Shown here one piece after another: positions 1-9,734 of a DNA stretch of 64,000 bases. Where the stretch lies: positions 1 to 64,000 of the forward strand of contig NZ_JWLK01000005.1 of NCBI RefSeq assembly GCF_000814005.1. The letters run 5' to 3'. Each line of letters begins with the position of its first letter. The stretch's first letter is position 1. Made by a program: the position numbers and the translations under genes. A model generated the notes under the pieces. It did not search any database, had not been told where the DNA came from, and saw only the letters and a list, made by a program, of their open reading frames with translations. This DNA comes from Ruegeria sp. ANG-S4 (GTDB taxonomy: Bacteria > Pseudomonadota > Alphaproteobacteria > Rhodobacterales > Rhodobacteraceae).

Positions 1-525
1 GGGCTGGTGTTCCTTCGCCAATGCCTCGACCTGATCATAATCCAGCATGTTGTCCTGCTGGCGCACGCCGTATTGCACGGCGTTGAACCACTTGCCCGAC
101 TGGTTGGGCCTGGCCCCGTGGGTCAGGTGGCCGCCTGCGTCCAGGCTCATGCCCAGAATGGTGTCGCCGGGCTGGATCAGCGCTTGAAAGACGCCCTGAT
201 TGGCCTGAGAGCCGGAATTGGGCTGCACATTGGCAAAGCCGCAGCCGAACAGTTCCTTGGCGCGGTCGATGGCCAGGTTTTCTGCGACGTCGACAAACTG
301 GCAGCCGCCATAATAGCGCCGTCCCGGATAACCTTCGGCGTATTTGTTGGTCATCACCGAGCCCTGCGCCTCCATCACGGCTGCAGAAACGATGTTCTCA
401 GACGCGATCAGCTCGATCTCGTCCCGCTGGCGACCCAGCTCAGAGGTGATCGAACCAAACAACTCGGGGTCGCGATCAGACAGGGACTGGGTGAAAAAAC
501 CGGTGTCACGAAGATTGGCGTTCAT
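1..525 (-). CDS. glyA: Serine hydroxymethyltransferase, N-terminal part (cut by window edge)
   Basis: Reverse-strand reading from the ATG at 525 stays open to base 1 and gives the first 175 residues of a PLP-dependent serine hydroxymethyltransferase, which interconverts serine and glycine and charges tetrahydrofolate with a one-carbon unit. Family signatures seen are an early [16 protein letters not shown] segment, then [16 protein letters not shown], and [17 protein letters not shown], all close to conserved folate and PLP-site stretches of GlyA. The PLP lysine lies further on, outside the window. The gene is divergent from nadK, with about 167 bases between the two starts that must hold both promoters; I see no riboswitch there, only a short TTTCC/GGAAA dyad near 559-573. 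The identity is secure; the length and 3' end cannot be judged. Confidence 0.95.
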   Translation of the reverse strand, partial: MNANLRDTGFFTQSLSDRDPELFGSITSELGRQRDEIELIASENIVSAAVMEAQGSVMTNKYAEGYPGRRYYGGCQFVDVAENLAIDRAKELFGCGFANVQPNSGSQANQGVFQALIQPGDTILGMSLDAGGHLTHGARPNQSGKWFNAVQYGVRQQDNMLDYDQVEALAKEHQP

Positions 526-692
526 GGGGGCTCCACATTACTGGGGGAAAACTTGCGGATTTCCTATCGGAAACCTGCCCGCTGCAAAAGGCTTAAAGCG
601 ACGATTTCGCTCGCTGCGGCGTCAAGTCTGGCCTATCGGGGAAAGGTATGTTTGTTTCGGAACCAAATGTGCAGCACCGGAAACCGGACAAG

Positions 693-1454
693 ATGACCAA
701 GAGAATCGCTTTTCTAGCCAGCGACGCCCGCGTTGCCCAAACCGCGCGCGAGGCTTTGGTCGCGCGTTACGGGCATGTCGCCCCGCGGGACGCAGATGTT
801 GTCGTGGCGCTGGGCGGCGACGGTTTCATGTTGCATACGCTGCACGGCACACAGCATCTGAACACGCCGGTCTATGGCATGAACCGCGGCACGATCGGCT
901 TTTTGATGAACGCGTACACCGAGACCGATCTGATGAGTCGCCTTGCCGAGGCAGAAGAAGAGGTCATCAATCCGCTGATCATGACGGCAATGGACCAATC
1001 CGGAAAAAAGCATGAGGCACTTGCGATCAACGAGGTGTCGTTGCTGCGCGCCGGTCCACAGGCGGCGCGGCTCAGGATTGGCGTCGATGGACGCGTGCGT
1101 ATGGCCGAACTTGTGTGTGACGGCGCGCTTTTGGCGACACCGGCGGGATCAACAGCCTACAACTACTCTGCCCATGGTCCAATTGTTCCGATCGGCGCTG
1201 ATGTGTTGGCCTTGACGCCAATCGCAGCGTTTCGACCCCGGCGATGGCGGGGCGCCTTGCTGCCGAAACGTGCGCAGGTCAGGTTTGAAGTCATTGAAGC
1301 GGACAAGCGCCCCGTCATCGTTTCCGCTGATTCGGTGGCATTCCCCGATATCGACTGGGTAGAGATTCGCTCGGAACCAAAAGTCGAGCATCGTATCCTG
1401 TTTGACCCTGGCCACGGGCTGGAAGAGCGGCTGATTTCCGAACAATTTACGTAA
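693..1454 (+). CDS. nadK: NAD kinase
   Basis: Cytosolic enzyme that phosphorylates NAD+ to NADP+. The 253-residue product carries the family's GGDG motif (VVVALGGDGFML), the NRGTIGFLMN segment, the NE motif (AINEVSLLR) and the ATPAGSTAYNYSAHGPIV block that binds the dinucleotide. A longer reading is possible from 648, but its first 15 residues do not look like the family, and the ATG at 693 (MTKRIAFLAS) begins exactly where NAD kinases normally begin, so I chose it; the ribosome site before it is weak. It is divergent from glyA and ends 269 bases before the amidase stop. A perfect rho-independent terminator at 1671-1702 probably ends this transcript. Confidence 0.93.
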   Translation: MTKRIAFLASDARVAQTAREALVARYGHVAPRDADVVVALGGDGFMLHTLHGTQHLNTPVYGMNRGTIGFLMNAYTETDLMSRLAEAEEEVINPLIMTAMDQSGKKHEALAINEVSLLRAGPQAARLRIGVDGRVRMAELVCDGALLATPAGSTAYNYSAHGPIVPIGADVLALTPIAAFRPRRWRGALLPKRAQVRFEVIEADKRPVIVSADSVAFPDIDWVEIRSEPKVEHRILFDPGHGLEERLISEQFT

Positions 1455-1488
1455 TTTTCTTCGGAATCCCGAATTTTCCGGTGTCTTG

Positions 1489-1504
1489 TGTGAACAAGTT
1501 CACA
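1489..1504. promoter_or_regulatory. Perfect 7-bp inverted repeat, possible operator
   Basis: TGTGAAC, two bases, then GTTCACA. It lies 34 bases after the nadK stop and just upstream of the structured-RNA candidate. The shape is that of a dimeric regulator site, but no regulator is implied by the neighbours, and no convincing -35/-10 pair is visible around it. Confidence 0.35.
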
Positions 1505-1535
1505 GGACTGGACAGAACGACTCGCTAATCTGAAC

Positions 1536-1702
1536 ATGCCCGGAGAACACGCCGGGATGGAAGTGAGTGGCCATCCGATGGTGTTGTCCAATGATTGCGC
1601 AGTTTTAGCGCTGGCGAGGGTAGGTGGTGCTACGCTCGTTCAATGAAATCCGGGCATATTTTAGTATGCGGACCCCGGGCAAAATAACCCGGGGTCTATT
1701 TT
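1536..1702 (+). ncRNA. Candidate structured small RNA or structured 3' UTR
   Basis: The interval between nadK and the amidase can fold into a branched structure read on the plus strand. A 9-bp closing helix pairs 1536-1544 (ATGCCCGGA) with 1649-1657. Inside it are three arms: 1546-1550 with 1581-1585 stacked on GGATGG/CCATCC (1555-1560/1571-1576); GCGC/GCGC (1597-1600/1608-1611); and CGAG-GTAG/CTAC-CTCG (1615-1623/1630-1638) with one G.G mismatch. A strong terminator follows at 1671-1702. The 5' strand of the closing helix could instead pair locally with CCGGG at 1552-1556, so alternative folds are possible. It resembles no family I recognise with confidence: tmRNA, RNase P RNA and SRP RNA signatures are absent. 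It may be an independent RNA or the 3' UTR of nadK. Confidence 0.35.
1671..1702 (+). terminator. Rho-independent terminator after nadK / RNA candidate
   Basis: Perfect 9-bp stem GACCCCGGG (1671-1679) with CCCGGGGTC (1688-1696), 8-base A-rich loop, then TATTTTGTT. The T-rich tail is only on the plus-strand side, so it ends rightward transcription, not the convergent amidase mRNA. Confidence 0.85.
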
Positions 1703-1723
1703 GTTCGACTGACAGCACCGCGT

Positions 1724-3163
1724 CTAAGATATGCCTTCCATCTTCTCCCACAAAATCGGTGCCATTGATCCGACGCGCTGTTCGATCGCCATCGCGGCAT
1801 CCACGGCCAGATCTTCGCGCCAGCGGCGCGCGGCGATCTGAATGTTGATAGGTTGTGGCCCATTAGGCAGTTCCGCCAATCGTGCCGGAACACAGGCTGC
1901 AGGCAGGCCCAGAAAGTTCATTGCGTAGGAATACACCGCGCAGCCCAGAACCTCGTGCACGCCGTCTGCGCCTTCTGTATCCCGGTCCGGCTTGAAGAAC
2001 GGTTGCGGCAGGAAGGGCGACAGGACCAACGGGTAATCTTCCAGAAACAAGGACCATTCCCGGGCATATTGGGTCCGTTTCGCCATCGCCTGGATCAATT
2101 CGGTTCCAACGATGGGCGGGAATTCCTGAAAGTAGACGCCAAAGATCTCCCGAATGGTTTGCGATCCTGCGGCTTCGATATCACTCTGCATCAGGGTCAG
2201 AACTTCGCCCATCAGGGCGCGATAACCCGTGCGACCGCAATCGAAGACATCTGGTGGATCGATCTCCTCCACGGCATAGCCTGCATCGGTCAAAGCTTCG
2301 CGCGCGGCCTCCAGTGCCTTTTCAACATCTGGGTGCAGCGCATAGCCAAAGGTGTTTTTGGTAAAGGCAACCTTGATTGGACCTTCCAAAGGCGCGCCGC
2401 GCCACGGCAGAGGAACGTGAAACGGATCGCGGACATCACTGGCGGTCAAACTGGGCATCGACTGGTGCAAATCAGCAGCGGAGCGCGAAATAACCCCCTG
2501 GACCGACATGGATTGCGCAAGCAGACCGCGTTCAGCCGTCTGGCTTGGGTTCCAAGCAGGCACGCGGCCCAGGCCGGGCTTGACGGTCACGGCCCCGTTC
2601 GCCGCCGCGGGAAATCGCAGACTTCCGCCAATGTCATTGCCGTGTCCCAAAGCGCCGATACCCGCCATCACAGCTGCACCGGCACCGCCCGATGATCCTC
2701 CGGCAGAAATGTGCTGTCCCCAAGGGTTGTGCGTCCGGCCGTAAAGGGGGTTGTCGGTGTCTGCGCGGAACGAGAACTCGGGCGTGTTGGTACGCCCGAT
2801 CACAATCGCTCCGGCTTTTTGCAGGTTGGTTACGACCGGTGCATCATCCGGCGCAATGACGTCCTTCAACGCGGCGACGCCATTTGTCGTGGCATGACCC
2901 TTTTGATCGACGTTCACTTTTATCGTGACCGGAACGCCATGCAGCGGCCCGGGTTCCGCACCATTTGCGCGCGCTCGGTCAAGGCTGCGCGCGCGATCCA
3001 AGGCTTCGGCACCAAGGTCCTCGACGACGGCATTCAAGTCTGGATTGACCTTATGCATGCGGTCCAAGGCAGCCTGAACAACGCTCTCGGCGCTCAGGTC
3101 TCCGTTGCGGGTCAACGTCGTCAGTTCACTGGCGCTTAGTCGCCAGAGGTCGGAATGTGTCAT
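1724..3163 (-). CDS. Amidase signature family hydrolase
   Basis: 479-residue amidase-signature enzyme, which hydrolyses a carboxamide to acid and ammonia; the substrate is not evident. The Ser-cisSer-Lys triad is visible: Lys82 in HGVPVTIKVNVDQKG, cis-Ser157 in SAGGSSGG, and nucleophile Ser181 in NDIGGSLRFPA. The spacing of 24 between the two serines is the classical one. No signal peptide, so cytoplasmic. The start ATG at 3163 has GAGGG six bases upstream, but that site lies inside a strong hairpin (3164-3198). It follows prpE on the same strand after 95 bases. It could be annotated as GatA-like, but no gatB/gatC is near and the length and context favour a stand-alone amidase. Confidence 0.88.
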   Translation of the reverse strand: MTHSDLWRLSASELTTLTRNGDLSAESVVQAALDRMHKVNPDLNAVVEDLGAEALDRARSLDRARANGAEPGPLHGVPVTIKVNVDQKGHATTNGVAALKDVIAPDDAPVVTNLQKAGAIVIGRTNTPEFSFRADTDNPLYGRTHNPWGQHISAGGSSGGAGAAVMAGIGALGHGNDIGGSLRFPAAANGAVTVKPGLGRVPAWNPSQTAERGLLAQSMSVQGVISRSAADLHQSMPSLTASDVRDPFHVPLPWRGAPLEGPIKVAFTKNTFGYALHPDVEKALEAAREALTDAGYAVEEIDPPDVFDCGRTGYRALMGEVLTLMQSDIEAAGSQTIREIFGVYFQEFPPIVGTELIQAMAKRTQYAREWSLFLEDYPLVLSPFLPQPFFKPDRDTEGADGVHEVLGCAVYSYAMNFLGLPAACVPARLAELPNGPQPINIQIAARRWREDLAVDAAMAIEQRVGSMAPILWEKMEGIS

Positions 3164-3198
3164 GGGCCCTCACTGTCTTATCGTGACAGTAGGGGCCC
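3164..3198 (-). promoter_or_regulatory. Hairpin/dyad abutting the amidase start codon
   Basis: GGGCCC-tc-ACTGTC (3164-3177), seven bases, then GACAGT-ag-GGGCCC (3185-3198): a 14-base inverted repeat with two central mismatches. On the amidase mRNA it forms a stem that contains the GAGGG ribosome site and ends at the base before the ATG. No T-run follows, so it is not a terminator. It may sequester the ribosome site or act as a DNA operator. Confidence 0.6.
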
Positions 3199-3258
3199 AA
3201 GAAAAGGTTGCAAGGGAAACACGTCAGGCAGGTGCGTCATGTCCAATTGGGTGATGGC

Positions 3259-5148
3259 TTACCGGGCGTAGCCCAGGGTTTGCAGCGCCGATGTAATCTC
3301 GTCCAGAATTGCCGGATCGTCGATGGTGGCTGGCATTTTGTATTCCTTGCCGTCCGCAATCGACACCATTGTGCCCCTTAGAATCTTGCCTGATCGGGTT
3401 TTTGGCAAACGATCAACCACGACCGCCTGCTTGAAAGCAGCGACAGGTCCGATCTTTTCGCGTACCAGCTTGACCACGTCCTGCACCACATCATCGTGAG
3501 CCCGGTCTGATCCGGCGTTCAGGCACAGGAACCCGACCGGCATCTGGCCTTTCAACTGATCCGATACGCCGATTACCGCGCATTCCGCGACATCAGGGTG
3601 CGCGGCCAGAACCTCTTCCATCCCGCCGGTGGACAGACGGTGCCCGGCTACGTTGATGACGTCGTCGGTGCGGGCCATGATGTAAAGGTAACCATCCTCA
3701 TCGATCATGCCCGCATCACCGGTTTCGTAGTAACCGGGAAAGTGTTCCAGATAGGACTTTTTGAACCGCGCTTCCGCGTTCCAAAGCGTGGGCAGCGTTC
3801 CGGGCGGCAGGGGAAGTTTGACCGCAATCGCACCCAGTTCACCCGGTTTCATTGGGTGACCGCCTTCATCAAGAATTTGCACGTCGTAACCGGGCATTGG
3901 CTTGGCTGGAGAGCCGAGTTTTGTTGGAAGCTCTTCGATTCCCAGTGGATTTCCGGCAATCGTCCAACCCGTCTCAGTCTGCCACCAATGGTCGATGACG
4001 GGTACTTTCAGCGCCTCTTGCGCCCAGGTAATCGTGTCCGGGTCGGCCCGCTCACCAGCCAGGAAAAGCGCGCCGAGACCCGAAAGGTCATAGTTGGCCA
4101 TCATTTCGGCTTTGGGGTCTTCGCGTTTGACCGCGCGAATGGCGGTGGGCGCGGTAAAGAAGCTTTTGACTTTATGCTCTGAGATCACGCGCCAGAATGT
4201 TCCGGCATCCGGTGTGCCGACCGGTTTGCCTTCGAACACGATGGTCGTATTGCCGTGGATCAGCGGTGCGTAACAGATATAGGAATGTCCAACGACCCAG
4301 CCGACGTCCGATGCCGCCCAGAACACATCGCCTGGGTCGACATTATAGATGTTTTTCATCGACCAGTTCAGCGCCACCAAGTGTCCAGCCGTTGGGCGCA
4401 CAACGCCCTTCGGGGCGCCCGTGGTGCCCGAGGTATAAAGGATATATGCAGGATCATTTCCATCGACTGGAACGCAATCCGCCGGCTCGACACCGTATTG
4501 AAACCCGTGCCAGTTAAAGTCGCGTCCTTCGACCAACTCTGCCACTTCCTGTTCGCGCTGAAAGATCACGCAGAAATCAGGTTTGTGGCTTGCCATCTCG
4601 ATGGCGCCATCCAGCAGAGGTTTGTAGTGAACCACGCGACCCGGCTCCATTCCGCAGGACGCTGCAATGATTGCCTTTGGTTTGGCGTCATCAATCCGCA
4701 CCGCCAGTTCGTTGCTGGCGAACCCACCAAAAACCACGGAGTGTACGGCACCCAGACGAGCGCAGGCCAGCATTGCTTCCAGCGCTTCTGGGATCATCGG
4801 CATATAGATGATGACACGATCACCTTTTTCGATGCCTTTTGATCTTAGCGCACCTGCCAGCGTGGCCACGCGGTTTCGCAACTCGACATAGGAAATCTCA
4901 CGTTTGGTGTGCGTGATCGGGCTGTCATAGATAATGGCGGCTTGCTCGCCTCGGCCATTTTCCACGTGGCGGTCGACAGCGTTCCAGCACGTATTCACGC
5001 GCGCATCACAGAACCACTCGTATAGCGGGGCGTTATCGTCAAACAGGGCTTTGCTCGGAGGACGAACCCAATCTATCCCTTTCGAGGCTTCCATCCAGAA
5101 CGCCTCGGGATCGGATTTCCAACTGTCATAAACGTCCTGATAGGCCAT
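3259..5148 (-). CDS. prpE: Propionyl-CoA synthetase
   Basis: 629-residue AMP-forming acyl-CoA synthetase that activates propionate (propionyl-AMP, then propionyl-CoA). It starts with the acetyl/propionyl-CoA synthetase N-terminal segment (YQDVYDSWKSDPEAFW), has the AMP-binding P-loop ILYTSGTTGAPKGVV near residue 240, the WWQTETGW motif, the YYETGDAG region, and the C-terminal KTRSGKILRG with the lysine that is often acetylated. The length and the PLYEWFCDARVNTCWNAVDRHV opening are closer to PrpE than to Acs. The ATG at 5148 is preceded by GGAGGA. The 268-base region upstream holds a dense set of TTTGCAAA-like repeats typical of short-chain fatty acyl-CoA regulators, which supports a propionate role. 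Confidence 0.9.
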   Translation of the reverse strand: MAYQDVYDSWKSDPEAFWMEASKGIDWVRPPSKALFDDNAPLYEWFCDARVNTCWNAVDRHVENGRGEQAAIIYDSPITHTKREISYVELRNRVATLAGALRSKGIEKGDRVIIYMPMIPEALEAMLACARLGAVHSVVFGGFASNELAVRIDDAKPKAIIAASCGMEPGRVVHYKPLLDGAIEMASHKPDFCVIFQREQEVAELVEGRDFNWHGFQYGVEPADCVPVDGNDPAYILYTSGTTGAPKGVVRPTAGHLVALNWSMKNIYNVDPGDVFWAASDVGWVVGHSYICYAPLIHGNTTIVFEGKPVGTPDAGTFWRVISEHKVKSFFTAPTAIRAVKREDPKAEMMANYDLSGLGALFLAGERADPDTITWAQEALKVPVIDHWWQTETGWTIAGNPLGIEELPTKLGSPAKPMPGYDVQILDEGGHPMKPGELGAIAVKLPLPPGTLPTLWNAEARFKKSYLEHFPGYYETGDAGMIDEDGYLYIMARTDDVINVAGHRLSTGGMEEVLAAHPDVAECAVIGVSDQLKGQMPVGFLCLNAGSDRAHDDVVQDVVKLVREKIGPVAAFKQAVVVDRLPKTRSGKILRGTMVSIADGKEYKMPATIDDPAILDEITSALQTLGYAR

Positions 5149-5240
5149 GGTGTCCTCCTCCCACTTGTCTTGGGCATTGTGTTAGGCACCGATTTTTAAG
5201 GAAACAAGCTACGCGCATAACGCCGCGTCAGTTTAACGCG

Positions 5241-5360
5241 AAAAATTTGCAGAAACCCGCCAACATTTCTGCAAATTTTTGCAAAACGAGTGCTTTCCGG
5301 AGTTTTTTTGATATCGATCGGCAAGTTTTGCAAATCTGCAAATACATGCATGCAAAATGC
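5241..5360. promoter_or_regulatory. ScfR-type (TTTGCAAA) operator cluster upstream of prpE
   Basis: A perfect 15-bp inverted repeat (AAAAATTTGCAGAAA at 5241-5255 and its complement at 5266-5280, spacer 10) is followed by TTTTTGCAAAA (5276-5286), TTTTGCAAATCTGCAAAT (5326-5343) and GCATGCAAAATGC (5348-5360). From memory, the short-chain fatty acyl-CoA regulator family (PccR, MccR, RamB) binds paired TTTGCAAA elements, and in Rhodobacter sphaeroides PccR controls propionyl-CoA assimilation. The position before prpE fits that biology. The regulator gene itself is not in the window. Confidence 0.65.
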
Positions 5361-5373
5361 ACCTAAGAATCAA

Positions 5374-5399
5374 GCGGGCCCCACGGAGTGGACGCCCGC
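5374..5399 (-). terminator. Probable terminator of maeB
   Basis: Read leftwards after the maeB stop: GCGGGC (complement of 5394-5399) pairs with GCCCGC (complement of 5374-5379), with an inner CCAC/GTGG extension and a bulge; the following TTGATTCTT is only moderately T-rich. It separates maeB from the prpE promoter region. Confidence 0.55.
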
Positions 5400-5416
5400 C
5401 TTATCGGTAACAGTGG

Positions 5417-7690
<2,274 letters not shown>

Positions 7691-7795
7691 CGGCGATTCA
7701 GCTCCTCAGGAAATTTGATTTAAGGCTAAACTATTTCTTTTGAAATGGCTACGTAAGGCCGATTTGCAACAGTTTATTTGCACAGGGTGCGCGTG

Positions 7796-7842
7796 GGTTG
7801 AAAAGTGTCGCAAAAATTTTACATACAACCAACTTTTCAACC
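7796..7842. promoter_or_regulatory. 11-bp perfect inverted repeat in the maeB divergent promoter region
   Basis: GGTTGAAAAGT (7796-7806) and its exact complement ACTTTTCAACC (7832-7842) with 25 bases between. It sits 26 bases before the membrane-protein start at 7868 and 106 bases from the maeB start, so either gene could be the target. No T-run follows, so termination is unlikely. Confidence 0.5.
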
Positions 7843-7867
7843 AAGAAACCGAGCAGCGCAGGCTTAA

Positions 7868-8566
7868 ATGAGCTTAAAAGAAGACTTTTCGGCGGTCGCA
7901 GGCATATCGGCAAGCCAAGGGCGTTCCGGTTATGGTCGATTCACGGCCATTGCTGCGGCGGCACTGATCTGCGTGATACTAGCGATGGTCAGCCTTTGGC
8001 CCATGCAGGCTGCGGTTTTCAACCAAGAAGGCGGGCTGTTTGAAACGGTTTCCGCGGCCGCATTGTTGGCCGCAGGTCTGGCTGCCTTGTGGCGGTACCC
8101 TGGTTTAAGCCGCCTCTACATCGGTTTGGTTTGTCTGCTTTTGGCCGAGCGAGAGTTGGAGGCCGATATCTATCAAACGGATAGTCTGCCTTATTGGATC
8201 TTGAACGGGTTGGACACCGTTCTGGACATAACCCTTGTTCGGGCCGCGCTGGCGCTTATCGTCGTCGGCGGGGTGGTTTGGCACGGCATTCCCAACGCGT
8301 GGCGCGCGTTCAAAGACAAGGCACCGTTTTTGTTGATTTTTTTCCTGGCTGGTTGTGCCGCGGTTGTCGCGCAGGGGCTCGAGGAAGTGGCCGGTGTTCT
8401 GCATGACTCTTTGTCCGCGACTATGCTCATGCGTCTGTTTGTTCTGGAAGAAACGCTCGAGATGTTCTTTTCGATTGGTATTTTGGCCGCCGTTCTGATC
8501 GGATGGCCGAAATCCGAGATCAAAGAGACATCGAATGACCCAGAATTGCGACCCAACCTGCGCTGA
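7868..8566 (+). CDS. Uncharacterised integral membrane protein
   Basis: 232 residues with about six hydrophobic segments (roughly 26-47, 59-76, 80-93, 113-138, 149-170, 195-213), so an inner-membrane protein of unknown role. Notable are acidic clusters inside or at the ends of hydrophobic stretches: LLLAERELEAD, AQGLEEVAG and FVLEETLEM, which could bind a metal or carry protons. I do not recognise a family. The start at ATG 7868 has only a weak ribosome site. Its last 32 bases overlap the start of the next gene, a VOC/cupin protein, so the two are probably translated together. Confidence 0.75.
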   Translation: MSLKEDFSAVAGISASQGRSGYGRFTAIAAAALICVILAMVSLWPMQAAVFNQEGGLFETVSAAALLAAGLAALWRYPGLSRLYIGLVCLLLAERELEADIYQTDSLPYWILNGLDTVLDITLVRAALALIVVGGVVWHGIPNAWRAFKDKAPFLLIFFLAGCAAVVAQGLEEVAGVLHDSLSATMLMRLFVLEETLEMFFSIGILAAVLIGWPKSEIKETSNDPELRPNLR

Positions 8567-9632
8567 AATCCGCTTGCCAACGCGGGAATTGCGCGACGAC
8601 ATTCCTTTTTTCACCAAGGTTCTGGGTATGCGGATGGACATGATCTATCCCGCAGACGATCCGCGCGTCGCAGTGTTTTCAGGTCACGGGATACGCTTGC
8701 GCATTGAGAAAGACGCGCCCGAAACACCGGGCACGCTGCGCATTTTAACCGAGAAACCCGACGAGTTTGCAGGCGGTCAACGCGTTTTGGTCGCCCCCAA
8801 CGGCACGCGCATCGAAGTTGAAGAACGCGATCCGCCGCTTGTTATGCCGGAAACGGTTCATTCCTTCGTCGTTCGGCGGCTCAAGGATCAGGCTCCGTGG
8901 ATAATCGGGCGGGCAGGGATGCACTATCGTGATCTCGTGCCCGACCGGCTGGGCGGTTCGATCATCGCAAGCCATATTCGCATCCCTGACGGCGGGCCGG
9001 TGCCGGACATGGTCCATTTCCACAAAGTCGGCTTTCAGTTGATTTTCTGCATTCATGGCTGGGTCGATGTTGTCTACGAAGATCAGGGGGACAAGATGCG
9101 CCTGACCGCGGGCGATTGCTTTATTCAGCCGCCGGAAATCCGTCACCGCGTGTTGGAAGCCTCGGACAATGTGCAGGTCATCGAAATTGGTGTGCCTGCA
9201 GAACATGTCACCGAGATCGACCATGAGATGGAGTTGCCGACGCCGTTCCTGCGCCCGGACCGAGAATGGCAGGGCCAACGTTTTGTTTACAATCAAGCCA
9301 GGGACGCCACTTGGCAGCCATTCAGGCTGCCGGGGTACATCTGTCGCGACACAACGATTGCCGAAAACACGAGGTGGGTCGCTGGTGTACAGGTGGTGCG
9401 CCGCGGCCAAGGCGACACGGTTTGGGCAAGTCATGACACCGATATCCATTTTACCTTTGTCATGAACGGTGAGGTCACACTTGAAGGCGAAGGGCGGGAT
9501 TCCTATCGGTTGGAACAAGGCGATGCGTTTGTGATCCCGCCCGGAATGATGACACGGTTGGCAGAACCGTCCGAGGATGTCGAACTGCTGGAAGTCACAC
9601 TGCCGGGGACTTTCAATACAACACTGAAATAG
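8535..9632 (+). CDS. VOC (glyoxalase-like) plus double-cupin protein
   Basis: 365-residue soluble protein. Residues 8-60 resemble one half of a vicinal-oxygen-chelate domain (EIRLPTRELRDDIPFFTKVLGMRMDM ending in IRLRIEKD). Two cupin barrels follow: about 150-215 (MVHFHKVGFQLIF..GWVDVVYEDQG..GDCFIQPPEIRHRVLE) and about 285-355 (ASHDTDIHFTFVMNGEVTLEGEG..GDAFVIPPGM). His residues in the first cupin suggest metal binding; the second keeps fewer candidates. Enzymes of this fold include dioxygenases, isomerases and binding proteins, and nothing here decides between them. It overlaps the preceding membrane-protein gene by 32 bases. A separate promoter for the nucleoside operon must lie in the 102 bases after it. 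Confidence 0.75.
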   Translation: MTQNCDPTCAEIRLPTRELRDDIPFFTKVLGMRMDMIYPADDPRVAVFSGHGIRLRIEKDAPETPGTLRILTEKPDEFAGGQRVLVAPNGTRIEVEERDPPLVMPETVHSFVVRRLKDQAPWIIGRAGMHYRDLVPDRLGGSIIASHIRIPDGGPVPDMVHFHKVGFQLIFCIHGWVDVVYEDQGDKMRLTAGDCFIQPPEIRHRVLEASDNVQVIEIGVPAEHVTEIDHEMELPTPFLRPDREWQGQRFVYNQARDATWQPFRLPGYICRDTTIAENTRWVAGVQVVRRGQGDTVWASHDTDIHFTFVMNGEVTLEGEGRDSYRLEQGDAFVIPPGMMTRLAEPSEDVELLEVTLPGTFNTTLK

Positions 9633-9734
9633 GTGCGAATCTGTTAGGAAAAGGTCAGCGGGGGCTTTAACTCCCCTGTTGCTTTCAACTAGGTTGGTTT
9701 TTCTGACCAGATGATAAAAAATCGGGGAATCGCC

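Noticed and set aside
1505..1702. 6S RNA, tmRNA, RNase P RNA or SRP RNA as identity of the structured region
   Set aside because: None of the invariant sequences of these RNAs is present, and the fold is branched rather than the 6S rod; left as an unnamed candidate.
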